From positions 25,552,501 to 25,616,500 of the forward strand of contig CM076146.1 in assembly GCA_038025085.1 (NCBI GenBank): DNA of 64,000 nucleotides. Reading direction: 5' to 3'. Source of the DNA: Tetragonia tetragonoides. Its lineage: Eukaryota; Streptophyta; Magnoliopsida; Caryophyllales; Aizoaceae. A program made the translations under genes and the position numbers. The first letter of the stretch is position 1. Every line of letters begins with the position of its first letter. The notes beneath the pieces are model-generated. The model saw only the letters and a program-made list of their open reading frames with translations. It was not told the origin of the DNA and did not search any database. Below, in pieces: positions 11,676 to 21,442 of this stretch.

Positions 11676-12785
11676 TATTATATATCAGCATGTCTTGTGT
11701 GGACTTAGTCCACCGTGAACCAAGTAATTTTGAAGGGTGACTTTTTAGAGGGGGAATGACTCCAAATAAAGTAGAGGATGACTTCAAATATTGGTCCACC
11801 ATATACTACGTCCACACAAAGTTTTTGTAATTATATATTCATTTAATACGGTTGGAACAAAGAAACCTATGAACTATAAACATTAGTCAACATAACCTTA
11901 TCCCTTTTACTATCTTTGATTTTAATTAGTATTATCTCAGTTTATACGTAGTGTTATCATTTATTCATACCTTCACTGAACCAAACGATTTAATAAGTAT
12001 GGAGTCCCTAATCCATATTTAGAGGTTTTAAGTTTCATACACAATTCATTCCACATCTATGAATCAAATAGGCCCTTAGACTATCATATAGGAGTAGTTT
12101 TTATGAAACACCTATCCATTGAAAAGTATTTTTGTCATATTCAAATTTTTATCAAGTTATTTTAATCTTATTCAAACTCTTACTATTTCTTTTGGTAAAA
12201 AACTACTTTGTAAATTATCATGATTGTATTCAAACTCGTACAAGTCACTTTTATTGAGTTAATTGAAATTGAATTCTAATAATTATAACCACAAACAACG
12301 CATACAAATAGAACACGTACATGAAAACTAATTATAAGTGGAAGTCGTCAATTGTAAATGCATTAGCCAAAATACACAAATGCTAGTATAGATGGTTTTA
12401 CAAACTAAGAGAAAAGGTACTCGTAGTGAAATAGTTTGTGAATTTGAAGCCCCTATCTCTGGAATGATGTATGTGCTTTTTGAGGACCTTGTCGAATTCG
12501 CAAAGCCTAAAATGACTAATTTGAAATTTTGTTCGTTTTTTATTTGGGCATTGTAAACGCTTTCCATCCCCCCCTCAAAAAAACAAAAAAAACTAAGGGA
12601 TCAAAAGGGGAAGGGGAAATAAAGAAAAGCTTCGTTTGTATTTTCCTACTTACTAACATTATTTTTTTCTTTTTTTGGGTGCAAAGTTACTGACAATCAT
12701 CAAGATGTCTAACAAAGACAAAATTTATGAGATTGGATATGTGAAAGTATGAATACACTACATGGAATTTAAAGGCAAAGACATG
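11676..12785. other. Intergenic DNA, no gene supported
   Basis: The minus-strand frame 12328-12567 shows no recognisable domain, and nothing else supports a gene. Confidence 0.4.
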
Positions 12786-13036
12786 GGGCCTGTTCTCCTC
12801 AACTTCCCCGTGAAGTATTCAGTAAAATTCAGTTCAGTTCAGAACTGAAAAATTTAGTTCAGTTCAGAAATATTCAGTAGAGTTCGGTAAACCAAAGAAT
12901 AAATTTACTCTTTGTAATTGTAGATTCAGTAAAAATAAGTTTAATTCAGTAAAATTTAGTTTAGTTCAGTAAATTCCACTTCAGTTGAGTATTGTGCAGA
13001 TAAGTTCAGTAAAAAGAAGGTGACAGAGAACAGATA
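12786..13036. mobile_element. MITE with TTCAG-repeat interior (family B)
   Basis: GGCCTGTTCTC near the left end and CTATCTGTTCTC reading inward from the right form short inverted ends like those of family A (GTTCTCC core). The interior is a degenerate array of TTCAGTTCAG / TCAGTAAA units. A related TTCAG array lies at 20098-20195. Confidence 0.5.
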
Positions 13037-13058
13037 GTGTGGAATAAGTATAACCAAC

Positions 13059-13072
13059 CTTATGGCATTGTT
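13059..13072 (+). repeat. 14-bp TSD, left copy, truncated LINE
   Basis: CTTATGGCATTGTT is repeated exactly at 13506-13519 and brackets the LINE fragment. Confidence 0.85.
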
Positions 13073-13505
13073 TTTTTTTTTTGGAAAATGGTTAGCTTTG
13101 CATTCCATTCCCCAAAGGATACCAGAATAGCACCCCCGGAGTGAATCAGATTACAACCCACTAATCATACGCATCATTATAGCACAGTATGAAAGGGGCA
13201 AGAACATACACTGGACACTTGACTTACAATTTCCAAACTACTACAAACATCTCAACAACCAGCAGCAGACTCTAACAATCAGAACTAAGCTATTGTTAGC
13301 AAAACAATGAGCGAATTGAATCCTCCCCAATTCGAGCATACGCTCTGATACATACATCAGTTTGAATGTTTCTAATCAGCAAGTCTGGGTTTCTCATTTC
13401 ATTGGTGAAAACCCTCCTGGTCCGTTCTAACCATAAGTGATACATAGTACTCTGCAGGGCTGCTTTCCTTGTACTCTGCCAGGGCTTCTTCTTCCTGCAA
13501 GTTCT
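13073..13505 (-). mobile_element. 5'-truncated LINE, antisense
   Basis: A T-run (minus-strand poly-A) sits at the left and a 14-bp TSD brackets the insertion. The right-hand part, read on the minus strand, encodes a peptide like the end of the LINE zf-RVT region (KPWQSTRKAALQSTMYHLWL, then RTRRVFTNEMRNPDLL) with no break over about 50 codons. The rest is 3' UTR shared with the tail at 101-460. This is a classic short TPRT insertion. Confidence 0.88.
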
Positions 13506-13519
13506 CTTATGGCATTGTT
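13506..13519 (+). repeat. 14-bp TSD, right copy, truncated LINE
   Basis: This is an exact second copy of 13059-13072. Confidence 0.85.
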
Positions 13520-14305
13520 GTCTCTAGCAATTGTTGAATATTGGTGTGATACCTGCAAAATTAACAGCATTAGTTAGAAAAAAAAAAAGAAGACATTCTT
13601 TAAGCATCATTGCAACATAGAGGGAGAGGAGGGGGCAAGAAACGTAAAAGGGGGTGGGGGAGTTGTTTTGCAAATAAAGGGGGATTAATTGTTCCCCTAA
13701 TATTTATAGTTAACATTATCAGAATCAAGGGGCTGTATACAATTGTACTGCTATTAGGATGGATACCATAACAACTTTATCTTTTTGTTATTTTATGTTT
13801 CTCAACTTAAGAGGTAGCATGTAGAAGGATTGTAGAATTATAGTTCTCTTAAAACTATTAAGAGATCGAAGATCAAGTATTATTGAGTGTTTTATGATAA
13901 AGTTTTTAGTTGTTCGGCTGACCACTAATTCTAATAAAAATTCAAATTGTAATTGTCATATTATTTTTTACATAATCACTGATAAAATAAATCAAAAAAA
14001 AATTTACTTGCCTATGTGGCATGCCTCAAAAGGCTCGAAAAATACCAGGTTTATATATATACATTGATGATTGATTGGATTGGGAGTCGTGGCTTCTTCC
14101 ACCATCGAGACGGAGTTTATACTCATCCCCATCGTTTTGAGATTTCTGTTATTCTCCCAAAAAAATATACATATTCCATCTCATTTTAGTAAATAAAAAG
14201 GTAACATAAATATTGTTAAGGATCAATATATATACAATGAATTTTTACAATTATTATTTAGTTAGTTGTTTATTTTTTTTTTTTTTTTGAGAAAAAATTA
14301 CATTT
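13520..14305. other. Intergenic DNA, nothing recognised
   Basis: AT-rich, with no coding frame of note and no bounded repeat. Confidence 0.4.
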
Positions 14306-14307
14306 AG

Positions 14308-14586
14308 GTGGCGTTTACTTGTTAGCAATGATGATTACAATGTAATTCATGGGGTAGAAAAGGAGGGGGGGGGATATGGGATTTGGGAGCTTGATTGCAT
14401 CATCCAATGTAATCATCTTTACATGGCTTAAGTAGAACAAATGTGATTACAATGGATATTGTAATCAATCTCACTCTTTCTATGTTTCTCCTCACTCCCC
14501 TTCTTTTTCCAACCCACATTTACTCTATAAAATAGTGCATTACATTGTAATTAATCACCATTACACTCAAGTAAACGAGTTCTTGT
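14308..14586. mobile_element. Tourist-like MITE with CGTTTACTTG termini
   Basis: GGTGGCGTTTACTTG at the left pairs with AGAACTCGTTTACTTG reading inward from the right. ATTACAATGTAAT motifs stand just inside both ends. The flanks TTA / TTG resemble a degenerate 3-bp Harbinger TSD. No coding capacity. Confidence 0.6.
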
Positions 14587-15102
14587 TGTTATCTATTTAT
14601 TGAATGTGTAATTCATTTGTTCAATGTACTATTTTCATCTGATCTATAAACAAAAATTCAGAGTACATTATTCTCTTGAGAAGTAATGAAATAGTTGCAT
14701 TAGTTCATCAGGAGTATGGGTAAGGTTAGTTCCATTAGCTTTCCAAATGTCGTATTCTTTTATGTTCTTCATATTGATCAACATCCTTGACTTAAATAAT
14801 GATTAATCTCTAACAAATTGACACATGATTCACGTGTAAATTATTTTCCCCTTTTGCTCCACTCTTAGATGAGGTATATAAGTGTTCAACACTTCAGGGA
14901 TAATCAATTAACCCGTTAACTGAGGAAGGAAGAAAAAAAAAGTAAATTAAAAGAGGTGGTGGCGTCCATCTTTTAATTAAACTGTCGGTTTTTTTGGGTG
15001 TTACAAGGATGCATGCAATAACTCATAAACCACACGCGATGAGCAAATGTCATCAATCCATCATTGAATCCCTGTTCACTAAGGTTTTGAAAGTAATGCA
15101 CT

Positions 15103-15450
15103 TATTGGTGTGTTCTTCTTCACTTATTGGACCTTACTTAATCAGTGAAAATCAGTGGCAAAACCTTACTCAATCAGTGGGAACCAGTAGCAAAACCTTA
15201 TTGAATCAGTGAGAATTAGTGACATGCTCTTACTCAATCAATGGAAATCAGTGGCAAGACCCACATTCCTCCTTACATGATCAGTGGCAGGACCTTATTG
15301 AATCAGTGAAAATCAGCGGAAGGACCATACCGAATCAGTGAAAATCAGTGGCAAGATCTTACCCAATTAGTGAAAATCAGTGGCAAAATCTTACTCAATT
15401 AGTGGGAATCAGTGGAAATTAAATAAGTGAAAAAAAACGCATCCTAAGTT
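15103..15450. mobile_element. MITE with AATCAGTG-repeat interior (family C)
   Basis: GGTGTGTTCTTCTTCACTTAT at the left is matched by GATGCGTTTTTTTTCACTTA reading inward from the right. Between them are about ten degenerate units of AATCAGTGxxAATCAGTGGCAA. The layout is the same as in families A and B, with a different tandem unit. Confidence 0.55.
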
Positions 15451-15930
15451 TTACGTGTGCTCCCACCTTACCATCAAATCCGAGGAGTTGTAGCTTGTAC
15501 TCCGTAAAGAACTAAAGATATAGGCGTGGAGCTCGTGCTAAGGCAGGTAAGTGTGAAAGTGTGATCAATTAAAGACGATGGATGACAAGTTGACAACAAA
15601 CGAGAAGTGTGTGACTATGTGTACTTGTTTTTCTCGTTCTCTAGCTTATGTCCTAAGTGGTTTTCAATGTCAAGGACACGATGGCGAAGTTGATTTGTGT
15701 GAATTGCGTTCTAAGCTCCGCTGCATGTGCTATGATATATTGATATGTCAATTTGATGGTTAAGTATACGATAATAATGAGACAATAATAAGTGACTGTC
15801 CTTGTTTGGTTTGTTTACGTGTGTGTTTGTCGACGATGTTTGCTAATTGCTAGTTGTTGAAAGGCCACGGCAACATCATCTATTCTCTAATTTGTAAGAG
15901 ATTTTCTTTCCTTTTTTTTGTTACCAACAA
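15451..15930. other. Intergenic DNA
   Basis: The frame at 15578-15763 has a plausible ATG but no recognised motif or splice context. It is not called as a gene. Confidence 0.4.
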
Positions 15931-16155
15931 CGGGGTGGTGATCTAGTGGTTCCAAACTTACTGCTAAATGATTTGGTAATGCAAGGTCATGGGTTCGAAT
16001 CCCCATTTCCCTCCATGTCTTGTGTCTGCTGGCTTCTAGGACTTATACTAACCCCTTGTTGGTGCTACGTTGACGGGGTCAGTGCTTGCACTGATTGTTC
16101 AACTAGTCTGATATATTCGCTTTTGAACACGAGAGTCCTAACATAATGTAGCGGG
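15931..16155 (+). mobile_element. tRNA-derived SINE candidate
   Basis: An A-box-like GTGGTGATCTAGTGGTT (15935-15951) and a near-perfect B-box GGGTTCGAATCCCC (15991-16004) are about 40 bases apart. The rest does not fold as a tRNA, so a SINE head is the best reading. The 3' border near 16155 is a guess. Confidence 0.5.
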
Positions 16156-16255
16156 GGGTGACTCGATCGCTATTTACTTGAGTAAAAATGAATTTCAAAC
16201 TCATAGTTCTTTATATATTTCTAGAAAATTGTTAGGTGTAGTTAACATCTTCTGA

Positions 16256-16512
16256 TCTAATCAGTCAGTTTTGAAAAAAAATTTAACATTTGCTTTTTCA
16301 CGGTTTTTAATGCACTACTTTGACCGTAATTATTTATATTGATATAAATTATGCAAAATATGATTTTTCAAAATTACTATTTAAACTGAATTTAACCATG
16401 GCATTATTTTTTACCTTGTAAATCCTTATATTTTATCATAAATCAATGATCAAAGTTTGTAAACTTTGACGTTTAAGAAGTAAATGTTAAGGTTTTCCCG
16501 AAATGGAGGGAG
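16256..16512. mobile_element. Stowaway-like MITE, copy 2 (left end eroded)
   Basis: The right end is ATGGAGGGAG followed by TA (16513 onward). The interior shares CACGGTTTTTAATGCACTAC and AAAGTTTGTAAACTTTGAC with the other two copies. The left terminal repeat is decayed. Confidence 0.65.
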
Positions 16513-16517
16513 TATAA

Positions 16518-16525
16518 AATATAAT
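16518..16525 (+). repeat. 8-bp TSD, left copy, composite hAT
   Basis: AATATAAT is repeated exactly at 17702-17709. Confidence 0.75.
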
Positions 16526-16603
16526 CATTGGCGTATCCAGGGGGGTACAGGCGTCGACCCTCTTTTTCGGTAATTTTTTTGTCAGTTTTATAAAGTATAT
16601 ATA

Positions 16604-16858
16604 CTCCCTCCGTTTCACCAAGATGTTTACACTTTATTTTTTAAGGTCAAAGTTTACAAACTTTGACCATGAATTGGTTAAAAAATACAAAGATTTATAA
16701 TTTAAAAATGCTATTGTTAGATTCATTTTAAAAAATACTTTTGAAAACTTATAATTTTATAATTTATATATGCACGTAATTACAGTTATGTACGGTCAAA
16801 GTAGTGCATTGGAGACCGAGAAAAAACAAAGGTAAACATCTTCATAAAACGGAGGAAG
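16604..16858. mobile_element. Stowaway MITE, copy 3, best preserved
   Basis: CTCCCTCCGTTTCACCAAG at the left and CTTCCTCCGTTTTATGAAG reading inward from the right, flanked by TA on both sides. These are standard plant Stowaway (Tc1/mariner-type) features. It lies inside the hAT-like element and so inserted after it. Confidence 0.88.
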
Positions 16859-17129
16859 TATTATGGAAGGCATTTTGTATCATAAATACTTGTGTGAAGT
16901 ATTGGTAGAACCTCTTTTTTGTTACCTTGTAGATTGTAGGTTCAAATCTTGGGAGCAACTATTTTCTAACTATTTTTCTTCTACAATTCTTCCCCTCTTT
17001 TATTTTTTGATCTAATTCGTACCTCTTTCTTAATTTTATATATCATATGTGTTTTATTTTTTGATATTATCCATTCTTTTTTTAAGTTTATACATCATAT
17101 GTGTATTATTGTATACCTCTAGAATCTTC

Positions 17130-17598
17130 TCTCTATATATAAAGCTGGCATATTTCGTGAGTTTTGAGCCATGCCACATCATTAAATGTATTATTAGAAT
17201 AATTTATAATAAAATAAAATTGAGAGTTTGACTTGTGATGAATAACTAGAGTTTTATAAGTGTTATAACTTAATCTTTGTCGAAACTTCAAAAGCAAATG
17301 TAATCTTCTACACATCTTAAAAAAAAAATAAAAATTGTACCATCGTATTCGCATCGGAAAATATTTCAAAATGAGATGCATTTACAATATGTTTAATCTT
17401 AACGTATAAGATTAGCGTAAATATACTTTAGCGTAAATAGCAAGGAAATATAACAATAATTAGCGTAAATATATTTTAATTAGCGTTTTACTTAGCGTAA
17501 ATATATTTTAAAATATATAATATTGAAGAATAAAATAACAAGAAAATAATAAAAATATATATAACTTAACCCGTGCATCGCACGGGCATCATTACTAG
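17130..17598 (+). mobile_element. Non-autonomous Helitron
   Basis: It begins TCTCTATATATAAAGC. It ends with the hairpin CCCGTGC-ATC-GCACGGG (17570-17586), an 8-base spacer and CTAG (17595-17598) followed by T. The 5'-TC, 3' hairpin plus CTRR, and A/T target are the structural signature of plant Helitrons. Inside are several TTAGCGTAAATATA units. The GAGATGCATTTACAAT block is also found at about 33038-33053, marking a relative there. Confidence 0.85.
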
Positions 17599-17701
17599 TT
17601 ATACAATTAAGTTTCTACGTTGAGTGTCAAATGAACCCATATTTTATAAAAAAAATCCTCCGAATTGTACCCCCAATACTAAATTCCTGAATACGCCACT
17701 A

Positions 17702-17709
17702 AATATAAT
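17702..17709 (+). repeat. 8-bp TSD, right copy, composite hAT
   Basis: This is the second AATATAAT copy. Confidence 0.75.
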
Positions 17710-17819
17710 CATAGTAAAACATGTCAAACGGATCCACCATTTGGTGTTGGGCCGGATCAATCACGGGTTGATTTTCGGTCACATTTGTTTTCTACCTATT
17801 TTTTCATATTTTCGAGTTC

Positions 17820-18170
17820 GTGTTCAAAACTAACGACTACTTTAGGCACTATATTAAAAAGAAGCCAACCAACAACACCAGTAGCTATATAAGACCAGAT
17901 TATAAATTGTCAAAGCAACAACAACAAAAGATTAACAACCCCCCGACCACATGGCATCCTTATTTTGTGATTCAGAGCACATCATCCATCAATTTTCAAG
18001 CATGTGAAATCCATAAATATCAATTGTACTGTCCTAGGTGTGGAATGAGGATAGGGCCGAACTTAATTAAAATCTCGGAATCCACTGGAAATCATGTCAA
18101 CTTTTACTATTGTTCCCATTATTGTGATAAATTTCTCAAGTGGGCAACTCCAATTGACAATAACATGTGA
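17820..18170 (+). pseudogene. Orphan ORF with GRF-like zinc finger
   Basis: The open frame runs to TGA 18168-18170. Its C-terminal third reads CPRCG, then 19 residues to YYC-x3-C, then DKFLKW. This fits the zf-GRF pattern (C-x2-C ... FYxC ... C-x-F-x-W), a small DNA/RNA-binding zinc finger common in short plant proteins and in DNA repair or transposon-linked proteins. The frame has no ATG near its beginning (it opens on GTG), and the ATG at 17951 is in another frame. It is therefore an exon of a spliced gene or a decayed fragment. A MITE begins 3 bases after the stop. Confidence 0.4.
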
Positions 18171-18172
18171 TA

Positions 18173-18488
18173 GGGTCTGCTTTTCCTAGTTTATTTCTGT
18201 TAATTTCAGCAAACTTCAACAAACTTCAGCAAATTTAAATAAAGTTAAGTAAAGTTAAATAAAGTTAAACAAAGTTCAACAAAGTTAAACAAACCAACAT
18301 ACAAACTAGTTATAAAAAACACTTGAATCAACAAGATTCAACAAAAATAAACAAAGTTCAACGAAATTCAACAAAGTTAAATAAAGTTAAATAAAGTTCA
18401 ACGAAGTTCAACAAAGTTTAACAAACTTCAACAAAAATAAATTTTCAGTAATAAATATAAACGTTTTTCAGATGGGGAGAACAGACCC
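18173..18488. mobile_element. MITE with CAACAAAGTTCAAC interior (family A, copy 2)
   Basis: GGGTCTGCTTTTCC at the left and GGGTCTGTTCTCCCC reading inward from the right. The interior consists of AACAAAGTTCAACAAAG units with the unique core CCAACATACAAACTAGTTAT, the inverse of the core in the copy at 3106-3398. Flanked by TA on both sides. Confidence 0.65.
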
Positions 18489-19980
18489 TATAGTCAATGA
18501 AATACTATTTTTACATACTCCGATCCAGTCAGTGAGATGTACTCTTTTTCACTTAGGGACATAAAATGGTATACCTTACTGTAATTAATGAAATGTCGAT
18601 ATACCTTGGTGGTGATTTTTCTAAAATCTTGGGCGAGCAAAAATCAATGAGACAAATGTGTCGTTGAAAAGAGGGGTGAAATAGTATTTTACAAGCTTCA
18701 GTCTCCGGAATGTTTATTTTAAATGAGGGGTATGAAGTGGTATATCTCATAATCTCATTATATTTAATAAACCGTCAGTATAGATTGGTGAAATTTCTCC
18801 TAAATGAAAAGTACTATCTCCATCTAGGAATAGTTACTGTTAGTATTATTTTAGGTCATGTTAAAAATAAAAAATAAAAATCACCTTCATAAACTAGAAG
18901 TTAATTGTGGTTGCATGTTCAAGTCCCATTATTTTCGCTGTCTCCATCCTGGCATGTCAAATTTTATTTTGCGTTGCAAGTTCAATCTTCTCCATTATGC
19001 GTAACACTTTCGTTTCAGTTTTTCCAATTTATATTCCTTTTTATATCATATTTTGTCCTATTTTCAAATTTTGCAATTATACCGTTCTGCGCTTCAAGCT
19101 TCGTTCCTCTCGACAATTTTCATTACATCTTTTTTTGTTTCGTACTTTTTCATTCTGCATTGTTATGTTGAAAACAACATGATCTCATCTTTACCTCTAT
19201 ATAATCTTGTATAGCACTCATGAATATAATAGTGTTTTATATATAATTGAAGTCTTTTTGATTAAGAAAAATTAATTTAATTTTGAATAGTTGCCTTTAG
19301 TATATAATTAATAGCCAATTATTTTTTATTTTTTATTTATTCACACCAGGAATATCCAGCGTCGGCCATAGTGATTATTTTCATGCACTGACTTATACGT
19401 ATTTCAAAGAATGGGACAACTGGCCAAGAATTCAAGTACTTGCCAAATTGTTAATTACTCCTATATCTCTTGGGCATGTAGTGAAAATTGATGAGCATGT
19501 CCAAAGATATGTACACAAACTCATTCATGGACCCAACATAAATCTTGTGTGGGGTAAAGTATGGAGATTCCGGTGGGTGGTGGTGGGAGAAAAGATTAAT
19601 GGGTTGTGTGTACTTGACCATGTGTGTGGAGATGGGTGGTTAAAGCCATGAGTATGGACCAGGTTGTTCAACACCTGGCCCAGATATATATTTTTCTCTT
19701 AGGTTTGAGACAATAATGTAGATACCAATTACCAATACCATCCTTTTTAATTTGCACAATATAATTGCCATTCCATTTTGTTGGTGGTTAGATGAATGAC
19801 ATTGTGACAAATCAAGGTAGCATCCTTGCCTTTACTTTGTGGGGATTCGGATGCTTCTTCTATTGCTTTGGCCTTTATACAATGTTGATAAAAATATTGG
19901 ATATATTTCTTCTAATACAAATATGTTCATTCGATCCTTTTGACTCAAAGAATATATGCGTTTTCGTTGATTTATGGTGG
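18489..19980. other. Intergenic DNA, no gene supported
   Basis: Frames at 18905-19182 and 19448-19651 were read. They show only low-complexity hydrophobic or tryptophan-rich sequence without a recognisable family. Confidence 0.4.
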
Positions 19981-20097
19981 GTTTTGTACAGCTTACACGG
20001 TCAGTTTAATTTAATTTACCTCAGTTTAATGATTTCTAATTTAGTTAAGTGATATTCAACTTATTTCAGTGGTGCTGATTTTAGAAATATACTTTTT

Positions 20098-20212
20098 GTC
20101 GCACATATCAAGTTGTGTTCAATTCAGTTCAACGGTGTCCAGTTCAGTTCAATGGTGTCCAATTCAGTTCAGTTCAGTTCAGATAAGTTCACCTCTAAAT
20201 ACGCACCCATAA
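20098..20212. repeat. TTCAG tandem array (MITE family B-like)
   Basis: Units of AATTCAGTTCAACGGTGTCC and TTCAGTTCAG end in a segment whose inward reading (ATGGGTGCGTATTTAGAGG) resembles other MITE ends here. The partner end upstream is not convincing. Confidence 0.45.
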
Positions 20213-20535
20213 TGCTTATTAAGTAAACATTTTTTAGATGGATAAAAGATTAAATAGAGTCGTTGACGTACTTATCATATTGTTACGCTTCCTATTTTTA
20301 CGATAGTAGTGGATAGCACACTGATACATTCTCCACTCGTTTCCATGAAAGCATAACACAATTTTTTTTAAGAAAGCTACCGACATTTCTTTCACTATAT
20401 ATTAATTATTAGTACATGTACTTCCAATATAAGGAAGTATAGTTGGGAAAAAAGATTATCTTTGGATTATATTATATATAGTGGAACAAATTTAATGCCT
20501 CAATATTAACATAACCATGTACATCCCAACTACCT

Positions 20536-20665
20536 AAGACTAAGGGGATGTTCATTTCAACTGCAAACTGGTAATTGGGAGTAATTGAGGACAATTGGGA
20601 ATAACTAATGGCAATTGAAAAGTCTAACTGGTAACTGAGAGCAACTGGTAAAAACTGAAACTTTG
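20536..20665. repeat. AACTGGTAATTG tandem array (MITE-like)
   Basis: After GGGGATGTTCATTTCAACTG there are about six degenerate AACTGGTAATTGGGAG-type units. The layout resembles the other tandem-interior MITEs, but the right terminal repeat is not found. Confidence 0.35.
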
Positions 20666-21382
20666 TGTTTTTGAGTATTCTGTTATTAATAATAATAGTA
20701 GTAGTAGTAGTAGTAGAAGATATACATCTATCTATATTCAATTACTTCTTGCATAAAACTATCAACTTACTTTTCTTTATAAGACCTATTAAGTGACTCC
20801 TATACTAATAAGATAATCATTTTAAAGTGGTCAAAATTTGCTACAACAAATCATAAATTAGTCAAAATTATATTGTTCCATAATTTCTTGTCTCTTATTT
20901 GTAGGTTTGAATTGTTATGGTTTACAAATTTGATCTGTAGATACCAAAATTGCGTCAAACAGTAATTCCCGAAAAGATGGAATAATATTATCTTTTATTC
21001 CAAAAAGATAAGATTACAGAGCAGATCTAAGTCATTACAATAACTGTTCTTTCTCCTACAAATAGGGATAACATCCCAAAGTTGAAGAAGGCGAAAAATG
21101 GGTGAGACAATTTTATGATCATCAACAAACAAATGGAACATAGAGTGTACTATAAAAACCTCTCTCCTCACTGAGGGAATTTATGAGCGATTTGTGAATG
21201 GATGTCTTCTAAAACCAGTATAAGCAAGAGTTGGAGAAAGGAAGGAAATGAGGGGAAAAAAAAAGTTATTATTGTTTATGAATTATTATTTGGGGACCGG
21301 ATATACATACAACTGATGGTATCAAACTGAGTTTTGTAGGCAAGTGATTGCTTTGCTCCCGGTGAAGATCTCCACTTCCGTC

Positions 21383-21395
21383 AAGGATGAAGATA
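21383..21395 (+). repeat. 13-bp TSD, left copy, LINE-2
   Basis: AAGGATGAAGATA is repeated exactly at 28183-28195. Confidence 0.88.
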
Positions 21396-21442
21396 CATAT
21401 TAGTGCTTTAATGTTGTTGCAATTAGTTTGGTGTGGGATGCA

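Larger units (their letters stand above)
16526..17701. mobile_element. hAT-like element with nested Stowaway and Helitron
   Basis: CATTGGCGTATCCAGG at the left and TAGTGGCGTATTCAGG reading inward from the right are the terminal repeats. An exact 8-bp TSD (AATATAAT) flanks them, which is diagnostic of hAT. No transposase is seen. Two later insertions sit inside: a Stowaway MITE (16604-16858) and a short Helitron (17130-17598). Without them the host element would be about 450 bp. Confidence 0.75.

Noticed and set aside
15931..16010. True tRNA gene
   Set aside because: A and B boxes are present, but no acceptor stem or cloverleaf can be drawn. A SINE head is more likely.
18905..19182. Hydrophobic ORFs as a membrane protein gene
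   Set aside because: Two overlapping frames over the same T-rich stretch, with no conserved motif and no splice or promoter context.
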